Below, in pieces: positions 16,801 through 25,455 of a stretch of DNA of 40,046 nucleotides. Position 1 is the stretch's first letter. The number at the start of each line of letters is the position of its first letter. The stretch covers positions 1 to 40,046 of the forward strand of contig CACXLY010000035.1 of the NCBI GenBank assembly GCA_902768605.1, given 5' to 3'. Source of the stretch: an uncultured Bacteroidales bacterium (lineage in GTDB: Bacteria > Bacteroidota > Bacteroidia > Bacteroidales > Bacteroidaceae). The notes beneath the pieces are model-generated. The model worked only from the letters and a program-made list of their open reading frames with translations, was not told the origin of the DNA and did no database searches. A program made the translations under genes and the position numbers.

Positions 16801-16863
16801 TTCAATATTCAATCTTCAATATTCAATCCTCAATGTTCAATCTTCAATATTCAATATTCAATG
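16801..16863 (+). repeat. TTCAATATTCAAT tandem array abutting the lptB start
   Basis: Degenerate 8-9-bp words (TTCAATATTCAATCTTCAAT) run from 16801 into the lptB start codon; the ATG at 16861-16863 is itself part of the word TTCAATG. No promoter box is visible between mlaF and lptB. Confidence 0.75.
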
Positions 16864-17646
16864 AATAGTTTGCAGCTCAGAAGCGAAGGCTTGGTGAAGA
16901 TTTACGGCAAGCGGACGGTGGTGAACAACGTCACGTTCGATGTCCATCAGGGAGAAATCGTTGGTCTGCTCGGACCTAACGGTGCGGGCAAGACGACCTC
17001 TTTCTACATGACGACAGGCCTCGTGCTGCCCAATGCCGGACACATCTTCCTGGGAGACGAGGAGATAACCGACCTGCCCGTCTATAAGCGAGCTCGCCTG
17101 GGCATCGGCTACCTCGCACAGGAGGCCAGCGTCTTCCGCAAGATGAGCGTCGAGGACAACATCAGCAGCGTGCTCGAGATGACGAAGAAGTCCCGCGAGG
17201 AGCAGCGAGAGAAGCTCGAGAGCCTTATCAGCGAGTTCCATCTCGAAAAGGTGCGCAAGAGCCTGGGCGACCAGTTGAGCGGTGGCGAGCGGCGTCGGAC
17301 GGAGATAGCACGTTGCCTGGCCATCGACCCCAAGTTCATCATGCTCGACGAACCCTTTGCCGGCGTTGACCCCATTGCCGTCGAAGACATACAGTACATC
17401 GTCTGGAAGCTGAAGCAAAGGAACATCGGCGTCCTCATTACCGACCACAACGTGGAGGAGACCCTCTGCATCACCGACCGCGCCTACCTCCTTTTCGAGG
17501 GGCAAATCCTCTTCCACGGCACGCCTCAGGAGCTGAGCGTCAATCCCATCGTCCTCGACAAATACCTGACCCGCAACTTCGTGCTGCGCTTCAAGGACTT
17601 CCAGCAGATGGAGGAGCAGCGCGCCGAGGCTCGACATGAGATATAG
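16861..17646 (+). CDS. lptB: LPS export ABC transporter ATPase LptB
   Basis: 261-residue ATPase that powers lipopolysaccharide extraction from the inner membrane with LptF/G. Walker A is [11 protein letters not shown], the signature is [16 protein letters not shown], Walker B is [13 protein letters not shown], and the H-loop is [20 protein letters not shown] and [16 protein letters not shown] are diagnostic for LptB. The start is placed at [21 protein letters not shown], matching the family N-terminus, though its ATG lies at the edge of a repeat array. The C-terminal tail beyond [11 protein letters not shown] is a few residues longer than in E. coli. Confidence 0.95.
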   Translation: MNSLQLRSEGLVKIYGKRTVVNNVTFDVHQGEIVGLLGPNGAGKTTSFYMTTGLVLPNAGHIFLGDEEITDLPVYKRARLGIGYLAQEASVFRKMSVEDNISSVLEMTKKSREEQREKLESLISEFHLEKVRKSLGDQLSGGERRRTEIARCLAIDPKFIMLDEPFAGVDPIAVEDIQYIVWKLKQRNIGVLITDHNVEETLCITDRAYLLFEGQILFHGTPQELSVNPIVLDKYLTRNFVLRFKDFQQMEEQRAEARHEI

Positions 17647-17681
17647 CCTCTAAAACAATTAACCTTTAAATCTTAAACAAT

Positions 17682-18755
17682 ATGAAACGTCTGATTCTTA
17701 TCCTTATTTCCTTGATGCCTTTGCTTCTCTCAGCAAAGAAGAGCGACAACTTCACCCGTCTGGTCATCATCACCATCGACGGACTGCGTTGGCAGGAGGT
17801 CTTCTCAGGGGCCGACGAGAGCATAATCTCCAACTCCAAAGAGGTGCGCAACGTCGAGCAGCTGCGCAGACAATACTGGCGGGACACCCCAGTGTACCGC
17901 CGCATGGCGCTGATGCCGTTCGTCTGGAACACCGTCGCCAAGCAGGGCACGCTGGTCGGCAACCGCAACGTGGGCAGCGTGATGCAACTCGCCAACAAGA
18001 CTAACATCTCCTACCCCGGCTATTGCGAGATGATGACAGGCATCGTGGACGAGAAAATCACGAGCAACGACCCCGTCAACAACCCCCATCGCAACGTCCT
18101 CGAGGCTGCCAACCAAGACCTTCGCTACAAAGGCAGCGTCGTGATGTACGGCTCGTGGAAGTCCACGCGCTTTGCCATCCACAACGAGCCGGCCGGCATC
18201 CCAGCCAGCGTCTCGTATGAAAAGAACATTGCCAAGACGCAGACGCCCGTCCTGAAGATGGTGGACCGCATGATGGAGGGCATGCCGCGCTATTGGGGCT
18301 CTGAGCACTTCGATGCCTTCACCTATGCCTACGCCATCGAGACCTTGAAGACCGACCATCCCAAAGTGATGTGGATCTCCTTCGGCGACTGCGACGAGTG
18401 GGCCCACGCCCGCAAGTACGACCTCTACCTCGATGCCGCCAATGGCACAGACGCCTTCATCCGCGACATCTACGAGGCTTGCGAGTCGGATAAGTTCTAT
18501 AAGGGCAAGACGGCCTACCTCGTCACCTGCGACCACGGACGCGGCTTCGGCGACGAATGGGGAAGTCATGGCAGTAAAGTCAAAGGCTCCGAGGCAACCT
18601 GGCTCATGCTCTGGGGCAAAGGTATCAAACCCCAAGGCGAGATGCTCAACAACGGTCCCTTCTACACCAAGCAGGTCGCAGCCACCATCGCCCGCATCCT
18701 CGACCTCGACTTTACCCCCGAAGACAGCTCCCAGCTCTCGCCCATTGGCATGTAG
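17682..18755 (+). CDS. Exported alkaline phosphatase/phosphodiesterase superfamily protein
   Basis: 357 residues with a signal peptide (MKRLILILISLMPLLLSAK). The fold is suggested by the metal-binding ITIDGLRW near the N-terminus, a likely nucleophile region NISYPGYCEMMTG, ISFGDCDEWAHAR, and CDHGRGFGDEWGSHG with the C-terminal metal ligands. These match the type I phosphodiesterase / alkaline phosphatase-like family in order; the substrate is unknown. It probably acts in the periplasm. It starts 36 bp after lptB and may share its transcript, although a functional link to LPS export is only positional. Confidence 0.8.
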   Translation: MKRLILILISLMPLLLSAKKSDNFTRLVIITIDGLRWQEVFSGADESIISNSKEVRNVEQLRRQYWRDTPVYRRMALMPFVWNTVAKQGTLVGNRNVGSVMQLANKTNISYPGYCEMMTGIVDEKITSNDPVNNPHRNVLEAANQDLRYKGSVVMYGSWKSTRFAIHNEPAGIPASVSYEKNIAKTQTPVLKMVDRMMEGMPRYWGSEHFDAFTYAYAIETLKTDHPKVMWISFGDCDEWAHARKYDLYLDAANGTDAFIRDIYEACESDKFYKGKTAYLVTCDHGRGFGDEWGSHGSKVKGSEATWLMLWGKGIKPQGEMLNNGPFYTKQVAATIARILDLDFTPEDSSQLSPIGM

Positions 18756-18863
18756 AGGATTGCAACGGCGCTCACGAACAATGTCATTCTGCCCTAATGC
18801 TCAAGGATTATTTGCGGATAACCCTTTAATTCGTCATTGTTTTCCTTTTTTTGAATTTTGAAT

Positions 18864-18894
18864 TTTGAATTTTGAATTAATTGTCGTACCTTTG
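18864..18894 (+). promoter_or_regulatory. Bacteroidota promoter of tig
   Basis: TTTG at 18864-18867 and TACCTTTG at 18887-18894, separated by 19 bp, match the Bacteroidota -33/-7 consensus. The start codon is 45 bp downstream. The -33 box is embedded in a tandem GAATTTT repeat, which supplies other TTTG words at different spacings. Confidence 0.75.
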
Positions 18895-18939
18895 CACCCG
18901 CTTTAGAAAAAAAGGACACTAATTTAACAAAGATAGACA

Positions 18940-20301
18940 ATGAACATTTCGTTTGAAAACGTTGACAAGGTGAGCGCGCTGCTTACCGTAAACATCGAGA
19001 AAGCTGACTATGAAGATAAGGTAAAGACTGCCTTGAAGGACTTTAGCAAGAAGGCAAGCCTGCCCGGTTTCCGCCCCGGCAAGGTGCCCGCATCGCTCAT
19101 CCAGAAGCGCTTCGGCACTGAGGTGAAGGCAGAGGAAATCAACAAGTTCCTCAGCGAGGAAGTCAATAAATACATCCGCGAGAACAAGATAAACATGCTC
19201 GGCGAACCGATGCCCAACAAGGAGAAGACTCCGAAGATGGACTTCGAGGTTCAGGACGACTTCACCTTCGTCTTCGACATCGCCCTCGCTCCCGAGTTCG
19301 ATGCCACGCTCAGCAAGAAAGACAAGCTGACCATCTACGACATCAAGGTGGACGACGCCCTGATAGACCAGCAGGTGCAGAGCTACTGCCAGCGCGGCGG
19401 ACAGCACGTCAAGGCCGAGAGCTACGAGGCTCGCGACATGGTGAAGGGCACGCTCACGCAGCTCAACACGAAGAACAACACGCTCAAGGACGGCATCACC
19501 GTCGAGAACGCCGTGATGCTCCCCGAATACATGAAGGACGACAAGGAGAAAGCAAAGTTCGAAGGTGCCAAGCTGGGCGACGTCATCACATTCAACCCTG
19601 CTAAGGCCTACGACGGCAACGCTACCGAGCTTGCCAGCCTCCTGCACATCACGAAGGAAGAGGCAGAGGAGATGAAGTCGAACTTCAGCTTCCAGATAAG
19701 CGAGATTATGCGCTTCGAGCCTGCAAAGGTGGACCAAGACCTCTTCGACAAAGTGCTCGGCACGGGCGTCGTGAAGAGCGAGGCAGAGTTCCGCCAGTTC
19801 ATCGCAGACGACATCAAGAAGAACTTCCAGAGCGAGACAGAGTATCAGTTCACGCAAGACCTTCGCGAATACGTCTTGAACCGCATCGGCAAGGTAGAGT
19901 TCCCAGAGGCTCTTCTGAAGCGCTTCATGAAGCTCCGCAACCAGGACAAGGGCGAGCAGTATGTCGAGGAGAACTTCGAGAAGAGCCTGCCCGAGCTGCT
20001 CTGGCACCTCGCCAAGGAGCAGATCTGCGACCAGCTCGAAGTGAAGGTGCAGCATGAGGATGTCCTCGAGACTGCAAAGGCCTACACCCGCATCCAGTTC
20101 GCTCAGTACGGCATGATGAACCTCCCCGAGGAGAGCATCACGAACTATGCCGCCGAGATGCTCAAGAACGAGCAGCAGGCACAGGGCCTCGTGGAGCGCA
20201 CCGTCGAGAACCTCATGGCAGCGAAGGTCAAGGAAGCTGTCACGCTCAAGACGAAGGAAGTCACGATGGACGAGTTCCGCAAGCTCACAGAGAAACAATA
20301 A
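18940..20301 (+). CDS. tig: Trigger factor
   Basis: 453-residue ribosome-bound chaperone. The ribosome-binding signature GFRPGKVP lies in the N-terminal domain (KKASLPGFRPGKVPASLIQKRFG). The middle region (DMVKGTLTQLNTKNNTLKDG) is the divergent PPIase-like domain usual in Bacteroidota, and the long helical C-terminal domain includes SEAEFRQFIADDIKKNFQ. The length is close to E. coli (432). It has its own promoter and is followed by clpP and clpX, the classic tig-clpP-clpX order. Confidence 0.96.
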   Translation: MNISFENVDKVSALLTVNIEKADYEDKVKTALKDFSKKASLPGFRPGKVPASLIQKRFGTEVKAEEINKFLSEEVNKYIRENKINMLGEPMPNKEKTPKMDFEVQDDFTFVFDIALAPEFDATLSKKDKLTIYDIKVDDALIDQQVQSYCQRGGQHVKAESYEARDMVKGTLTQLNTKNNTLKDGITVENAVMLPEYMKDDKEKAKFEGAKLGDVITFNPAKAYDGNATELASLLHITKEEAEEMKSNFSFQISEIMRFEPAKVDQDLFDKVLGTGVVKSEAEFRQFIADDIKKNFQSETEYQFTQDLREYVLNRIGKVEFPEALLKRFMKLRNQDKGEQYVEENFEKSLPELLWHLAKEQICDQLEVKVQHEDVLETAKAYTRIQFAQYGMMNLPEESITNYAAEMLKNEQQAQGLVERTVENLMAAKVKEAVTLKTKEVTMDEFRKLTEKQ

Positions 20302-20341
20302 AAAACATCGCGCGCACGCGTATTATATATAATGTATAAGT

Positions 20342-21055
20342 ATGGATAACGAATTTCGCAAGTTTGCTACCCGTCACATGGGCATCAACAGCATGGTGCT
20401 CGACGACGTGGTCAGTATGCAGAACCGCGACTACAATCGCGCCCTTGGTGCCAAAGCAGCCCAGAACTACTACCTCAATCCCTATATCCTTGAGGAGCGT
20501 CAGCTGAACGTCACGCAGATGGACGTCTTCAGCCGCCTGATGATGGACCGCATCATCTTCCTCGGCACCGAGATTGACGACTATACAGCCAACACCCTGC
20601 AGGCTCAGCTGCTCTTCCTCGACAGCACCGACCCCGGCAAGGACATTAGCATCTACATCAACAGCCCTGGCGGCAGCGTTCATGCAGGACTCGGCATCTA
20701 CGACACGATGCAGTTCGTCTCGAGCGACGTCGCTACCATCTGCACAGGCATGGCAGCAAGCATGGCCGCCGTCCTGCTCGTGGCTGGCAAGGAAGGCAAG
20801 CGCAGCGCCCTGAAGCACAGCCGCGTCATGATTCATCAGCCGATGGGCGGTGCTCAGGGACAAGCAAGCGACATCGAGATCACGGCTCGCGAGATACAGA
20901 AGCTCAAGAAGGAGCTCTACAGCATCATTGCCGAGCACTCGCACACCGATTTCGACAAAGTATGGGCCGACAGCGACCGCGACTACTGGATGACAGCCGA
21001 AGAGGCCAAGGAGTACGGCATGATTGACCGCGTGATGATACGCAAGGAGGATTAA
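20342..21055 (+). CDS. clpP: ATP-dependent Clp protease proteolytic subunit ClpP
   Basis: 237-residue serine protease subunit. The catalytic triad is Ser140 (TGMAASMAA), His165 (VMIHQPMGG) and Asp214 (DRDYWM), in family spacing. SIYINSPGGSVHAGLGIYDTMQ is the handle/oxyanion region. The N-terminal stretch of about 45 residues before YILEERQ is longer than mature E. coli ClpP and is typical of Bacteroidales. It forms the degradation chamber with ClpX, encoded 23 bp downstream. Confidence 0.96.
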   Translation: MDNEFRKFATRHMGINSMVLDDVVSMQNRDYNRALGAKAAQNYYLNPYILEERQLNVTQMDVFSRLMMDRIIFLGTEIDDYTANTLQAQLLFLDSTDPGKDISIYINSPGGSVHAGLGIYDTMQFVSSDVATICTGMAASMAAVLLVAGKEGKRSALKHSRVMIHQPMGGAQGQASDIEITAREIQKLKKELYSIIAEHSHTDFDKVWADSDRDYWMTAEEAKEYGMIDRVMIRKED

Positions 21056-21078
21056 AGATTAAGGATTAGAGACCAGGG

Positions 21079-22317
21079 ATGGCAGGCAGGCACCAGAACC
21101 GTTGCTCCTTTTGCGGACGCAGCGAGGATGAGGTGGCCTTGATGCTGACAGGCATCAACGGCTACATATGCGACGAGTGTATTCGTCAGGCAGACAAGAT
21201 ACTTCGTGAGAATTGGGGCGGTAAGGGTCGCACGAAGGGCGGCAACTATGCCGACCTCGACATGGACAATATTCCCAAGCCTCGCGACATCAAGGCCTTC
21301 CTCGACCAGTACGTCATCGGGCAGGACAGCGCAAAGCGATACCTGTCGGTTGCCGTCTATAACCACTACAAGCGTCTGGCCCAAAAGGTCGACGACGATG
21401 GCGTGGAGATAGAAAAGAGCAACATCATCATGGTCGGCACTACGGGCACGGGCAAGACCTTGCTGGCACGCACCATCGCAAAGCTGCTCAAGGTGCCCTT
21501 CACCATCGTCGACGCCACCGTGTTCACCGAGGCCGGCTACGTGGGCGAGGACGTGGAGAGCATCCTCACGCGCCTGCTGCAAGTGGCCGACTACGACGTG
21601 GCTGCCGCCGAGCGCGGCATCGTCTTTATCGACGAGATAGACAAGATAGCTCGCAAGCAGGACAACCCGAGCATCACACGCGACGTCAGCGGCGAAGGTG
21701 TGCAGCAGGGACTGCTCAAGCTGCTCGAGGGCTCCATCGTCAACGTGCCTCCCAAAGGCGGACGCAAGCATCCCGACCAGGACTACATACATGTCGATAC
21801 GCGCAACATCCTCTTCATCTGCGGCGGCGCCTTCGACGGCATCGAACGCAAGATAGCACAACGCCTCAACACGCACGTCGTGGGCTACGACAGCGTGCAG
21901 AACCAGCAGCGCATCGACACGAAGGACCTGATGAAGTACATCGTCCCGCAGGACCTCAAGAGCTTCGGCCTTATCCCCGAAATCATTGGTCGCCTGCCCG
22001 TGCTCACACACCTCAATCCTCTCGACCGCGACGCTCTGCGAAACATCCTGACCGAGCCGAAGAACTCGCTCGTCAAGCAGCAAAAGAAGCTCTTCGAGAT
22101 GGACGGCATCAAGCTCTCCTTCGAAGATGCAGCCTTGGACTACATCGTCGACAAGGCCATCGAATACAAGCTCGGAGCGCGTGGCTTGCGCAGCATCATG
22201 GAGACCATCATGATCGAGGCGCAGTTCAGTGCGCCCAGTGCAGGCGAGAAGGCGCTTACCATCACTCGCGAGTACGCCGAGCAGCAGATAGAGAAGAGCG
22301 AAAGACTGAAAGGGTGA
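21079..22317 (+). CDS. clpX: ATP-dependent Clp protease ATPase subunit ClpX
   Basis: 412-residue AAA+ unfoldase for ClpP. The N-terminal zinc-binding domain has Cys9, Cys12, Cys31 and Cys34 (CSFCG and CDEC). Walker A is GTTGTGKT, the pore loop GYVGEDVES, Walker [11 protein letters not shown], and GRLP belongs to the sensor region. The IGF-type ClpP-binding loop is represented near [14 protein letters not shown] only by position; I did not identify an exact IGF. Length and order are standard. A tandem GATGATGG repeat starts 2 bp after the stop. Confidence 0.97.
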   Translation: MAGRHQNRCSFCGRSEDEVALMLTGINGYICDECIRQADKILRENWGGKGRTKGGNYADLDMDNIPKPRDIKAFLDQYVIGQDSAKRYLSVAVYNHYKRLAQKVDDDGVEIEKSNIIMVGTTGTGKTLLARTIAKLLKVPFTIVDATVFTEAGYVGEDVESILTRLLQVADYDVAAAERGIVFIDEIDKIARKQDNPSITRDVSGEGVQQGLLKLLEGSIVNVPPKGGRKHPDQDYIHVDTRNILFICGGAFDGIERKIAQRLNTHVVGYDSVQNQQRIDTKDLMKYIVPQDLKSFGLIPEIIGRLPVLTHLNPLDRDALRNILTEPKNSLVKQQKKLFEMDGIKLSFEDAALDYIVDKAIEYKLGARGLRSIMETIMIEAQFSAPSAGEKALTITREYAEQQIEKSERLKG

Positions 22318-22318
22318 T

Positions 22319-22380
22319 GAAGGATGATGGTTGATGGATGACGGTTGATGGATGATGGACGACGGATGACGGACAACAGA
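22319..22380 (+). repeat. GATGATGG/GACGGATG tandem array
   Basis: Degenerate 7-8-bp words such as GGATGATGGTTGATGGATG and GACGACGGATGACGGACAAC. The same words form the 120-bp insertion in xylB (1881-2000). The complement-type words CCGTTGTCCGTTGTC lie at 22709-22740, on the far side of the palindromic element. Confidence 0.85.
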
Positions 22381-22420
22381 CTTCCGCGCATAACTGCGCG
22401 CCTTGGTGCTAAAGCATCCG

Positions 22421-22686
22421 GATATAGCAGTTGGCACGCTTTTTGAATGGGTGAAAGGGCTTAGTCGGGGGATGATGAAGGCTGAAAGCCTGATGAGAAC
22501 ATAGGCGGGGGTGGAACCCCCGTAAAGAAGACATCGCAACAACTAAGTGCTGAAAGCACGACAGAACATCAGAAATCTCTCCACCCTTTCAGGGTTCCGT
22601 TTACCACTCGCACCTGTTACGGGGGTTCCACCCCCGCCTGTAGTATTTCCAGCCTTTCAGGCTTCCATCGTGCCAACTTCTATATC
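22421..22686. repeat. 266-bp inverted-repeat-ended hairpin array (element B)
   Basis: The 18-bp end GATATAGCAGTTGGCACG (22421-22438) matches the complement of 22669-22686 with one mismatch. Inside, a 20-bp block GCGGGGGTGGAACCCCCGTA (22505-22524) has a perfect inverted copy at 22618-22637, each also a small hairpin. Triloop-type stems GGCTGAAAGCC and GTGCTGAAAGCAC lie between. The layout parallels the 340-bp elements at 4140 and 39479, but the sequence differs. Confidence 0.8.
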
Positions 22687-22799
22687 ATTACAAAAGAAAA
22701 AATAATGTCCGTTGTCCGTTGTCTTTAGTCCGTTGTCTGCATCTTTAATCCGCTGTCATGTTAAATAAAGACTTCTTTTTTCATTTTTAAGCCAAAACA

Positions 22800-22831
22800 T
22801 TTGGTGGATTGCGCAAAAAGACGTATCTTTG
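22800..22831 (+). promoter_or_regulatory. Bacteroidota promoter of recQ
   Basis: TTTG at 22800-22803 and TATCTTTG at 22824-22831, with a 20-bp spacer, match the -33/-7 consensus. The start codon is 29 bp downstream. Confidence 0.75.
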
Positions 22832-22860
22832 TCTTTAGCTTTCTTTCAAATACCACCTGA

Positions 22861-25131
22861 ATGCACGATATTAATCTGACAGAACAGCTGAAGCATTACT
22901 TTGGCTTCGATACCTTCAAGGGCGACCAGGAGGCAATTATCCGTAACCTTCTTGCAGGCAAGGACACCTTCGTCCTGATGCCTACCGGCGGCGGCAAGTC
23001 GCTGTGCTACCAGTTGCCCGCTTTGATCAGCGAAGGCACGGCTATCGTCGTCTCTCCGCTCATCGCTCTTATGAAAAACCAAGTGGATGCCATCCGTCAG
23101 TTTATGGACGACGACGGCATCGCCCATTACCTCAATTCCTCGCTCACCAAGGTGCAGATCGACATGGTGAAGGAGGACATCAGCGCCGGCCGCACGAAGC
23201 TACTCTACGTCGCACCCGAGTCGCTGACGAAGGAAGAGAATATGCGCTTCCTCTCCAACACCAAGATATCCTTCTATGCCGTCGACGAGGCGCATTGCAT
23301 CTCGGAATGGGGTCACGACTTCCGTCCCGAGTATCGCAACATACGTCCGCTCGTCGAGCAGATAGGCAAGGCGCCCATCATCGCCCTGACCGCAACGGCT
23401 ACCGACAAGGTGCGCACCGACATCAAGAAGAACCTCGGCATACCCGATGCCACGGAGTTCAAGAGCTCCTTCAACCGCCCCAATCTCTACTACGAGATAC
23501 GTCCCAAGACAAAGGACGTGGACAAGGACATCACGCGTTTCGTGCTCCAGAACAAAGGCAAGAGCGGCATCATCTATTGCCTGAGCCGACGCCGCGTGGA
23601 GGAGCTGGCGGAGATGCTCCGTGCCAACAACATCAAGGCACGCGCCTACCATGCCGGCATGGAGTCGGTCGATAGGGCCGAGACGCAGGATGACTTCCTC
23701 ATGGAGCGCATCGACGTCATCGTCGCCACCATTGCCTTCGGCATGGGCATCGACAAGCCCGACGTCCGCTATGTCATCCACTACGACATCCCCAAGAGCC
23801 TCGAAGGCTACTATCAGGAGACGGGCCGGGCCGGACGAGACGGCGGCGAAGGCATCTGCCTCACCTTCTTCTCGCCTCACGACCTGCGCAAGCTCGAGAA
23901 GTTCATGCAGGGCAAGCCCGTCGCAGAACAGGACATCGGCCGACAGCTCCTGCAGGAAACGGCTGCCTACGCCGAGACGTCAATCTGCCGACGCAAGTTC
24001 CTGCTCCATTACTTCGGAGAAGAGTACGAACCCGACAACTGCGGCAAGTGCGACAACTGCCTCCATCCGCGCGAAAGAGTCGAGGCAAGCGACGAACTGC
24101 TGCTTGTGCTCAAGGTTATCAACGCCGTCAAGGAGGGCTTCAAGACGCAGCACATCATCGACATCCTGGTGGGCAACGAGACCGACGACGTCATCGCACA
24201 CCGCCACGAACAGCTCAACTGCTTCGCTTGCGGCGACGACCACGAGGCACCCTTCTGGAACGCCGTCATACGCCAGGCCATGATATCCGGCTACATCGAG
24301 AAAGGCATCGAAAACTACGGCCTCCTGAGCATCACCGAACAAGGTCGCGAGTACATGAAGGACCCCGAAGACTTCTACATCACCGAGGACCGCGAGTTCG
24401 ACGACTTCAACGACGTGGCAGGCGAAGGCACATCAGTACTCGACGAGACCCTCTTCGCCATGCTCAAAGACCTGCGTCGCGACGTGGCACGCCGCAAGAA
24501 CCTGCCGCCGTACGTCATCTTCCAAGACCCATCGCTCGAGGACATGGCAACGTCCTACCCCACTACAGTAGAGGAGCTTAAGAACATCAAGGGAGTGGGC
24601 GAAGGCAAGGCAAACCGCTACGGAGCCGAGTTCGTCCAGCTCATCGCACGCTACTGCGAAGAGAATGAGATAGACCGCTTCGAGGACTTCCGCATACGCA
24701 CCGTCCCCAACAAGAGCGCCGACAAGATAAGCATCATCACCTCCATCGACCGACAAGTGGACCTCGAGGAGATAGCCCGCACGAAAGGACTCACCCTCTC
24801 CGAGCTGCTCGACGAGATCTATTCCATGGTGGATAGCGGCACCAAGCTCAACCTCGACTATTACATCCGCGAGGTCATGGACGACGACCACATGCAGGAC
24901 ATCTACGACTACTTCCGCGAGGCAGAGGACAACAACATCGACGACGCCCTCGACGAGTTCAGACGAATACACCGAAGAGGAAATCAAACTCGTCCGCATC
25001 AAATTCCTCGCCGAAAACGGCAACTAAGGACAAGACTGCGAAACGCAACATATTCTTCTATAAACCACGAATTGCACGAATTACACGAATTAGGGGATGC
25101 CCTACAAACAGGGCCTGAACGATTCGAGTAG
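22861..25131 (+). CDS. recQ: ATP-dependent DNA helicase RecQ, apparent 3' frameshift
   Basis: Superfamily 2 3'-5' DNA helicase for recombination and repair. Walker A is PTGGGKS, the DEAH box DEAHCISEWGHDFRPEY, motif VI TGRAGRDG; the zinc site uses the Cys residues of ICRRKFLLHYFG..CGKCDNC. An HRDC domain (LPPYVIFQDPSLEDMATSYP) and a C-terminal helical domain (LTLSELLDEIYSMVDSGTKLNLDYYI) follow. After LDEF (24960) the open frame turns into basic low-complexity sequence ending HELHELHELGDALQTGPERFE, which is translated intergenic repeat. One base later in phase, from 24962, the frame reads DEYTEEEIKLVRIKFLAENGN and stops at 25025-25027, a typical RecQ end. A one-base insertion near 24961, or a sequencing error, explains this. 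The last 10% is affected; the core helicase is intact. Confidence 0.92.
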   Translation: MHDINLTEQLKHYFGFDTFKGDQEAIIRNLLAGKDTFVLMPTGGGKSLCYQLPALISEGTAIVVSPLIALMKNQVDAIRQFMDDDGIAHYLNSSLTKVQIDMVKEDISAGRTKLLYVAPESLTKEENMRFLSNTKISFYAVDEAHCISEWGHDFRPEYRNIRPLVEQIGKAPIIALTATATDKVRTDIKKNLGIPDATEFKSSFNRPNLYYEIRPKTKDVDKDITRFVLQNKGKSGIIYCLSRRRVEELAEMLRANNIKARAYHAGMESVDRAETQDDFLMERIDVIVATIAFGMGIDKPDVRYVIHYDIPKSLEGYYQETGRAGRDGGEGICLTFFSPHDLRKLEKFMQGKPVAEQDIGRQLLQETAAYAETSICRRKFLLHYFGEEYEPDNCGKCDNCLHPRERVEASDELLLVLKVINAVKEGFKTQHIIDILVGNETDDVIAHRHEQLNCFACGDDHEAPFWNAVIRQAMISGYIEKGIENYGLLSITEQGREYMKDPEDFYITEDREFDDFNDVAGEGTSVLDETLFAMLKDLRRDVARRKNLPPYVIFQDPSLEDMATSYPTTVEELKNIKGVGEGKANRYGAEFVQLIARYCEENEIDRFEDFRIRTVPNKSADKISIITSIDRQVDLEEIARTKGLTLSELLDEIYSMVDSGTKLNLDYYIREVMDDDHMQDIYDYFREAEDNNIDDALDEFRRIHRRGNQTRPHQIPRRKRQLRTRLRNATYSSINHELHELHELGDALQTGPERFE

Positions 25132-25150
25132 TTCGTGCAATTTGTGGTTT
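25062..25150. repeat. Inverted repeat after recQ
   Basis: The arm AAACCACGAATTGCACGAA (25062-25080) matches the complement of 25132-25150 with one mismatch. Tandem TTACACGAATTA words follow the left arm. It could terminate recQ; the frameshifted recQ frame runs into it. Confidence 0.7.
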
Positions 25151-25455
25151 GTCATAACGTGGCAATTACATGTTGAAAAGCATACGAATTGGCCATAAAA
25201 GATGTATTCTGTGGCATGGACACGGAAAAGTGCAGGAAAAAGTGCCGATTTGATGCGTTTTTGTGTACGAATAGCGTTTTGGGGAGGATTTTTTTGCATT
25301 TAGGATAAATTTTTTCATAGAAAGTTGCATCGTATTGAAAAAAATGTCATACCTTTGCAGCCGAATTACGAGCAAACATATATAAATATATATAAAGGTA
25401 AAATCAATTTTTGGGAATTAACAATTAAATTATAAACTTTTAAAAGATTAAGAAA
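25151..25455. other. AT-rich leader region before the 25456 gene
   Basis: No gene is supported. It contains a promoter -7 box at 25350-25357 and then about 98 bp of AT-rich sequence before the ATG, implying a long 5' untranslated leader. Between 25151 and 25340 I see no structure I can name. Confidence 0.55.
25350..25357 (+). promoter_or_regulatory. Bacteroidota -7 box (TACCTTTG) before the 25456 gene
   Basis: TACCTTTG at 25350-25357 fits the consensus; GTTG at 25324-25327 is a weak -33 candidate at 22 bp. The start codon is 98 bp downstream. Confidence 0.6.

Larger units (their letters stand above)
22318..22860. other. Gene-free stretch between clpX and recQ
   Basis: Holds a GATGATGG/GACGGATG tandem array (22319-22380), a 266-bp inverted-repeat-ended element (22421-22686), a CCGTTGTCCGTTGTC array (22709-22740) and the recQ promoter. 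No protein gene is supported; the long minus-strand frame here is a shadow of clpX. Confidence 0.75.

Noticed and set aside
18919..20298. 459-codon minus-strand frame opposite tig
   Set aside because: Antisense shadow, leucine/alanine-rich composition only.
21052..22542. 496-codon minus-strand frame opposite clpX
   Set aside because: Antisense shadow extending into the repeat array after clpX.
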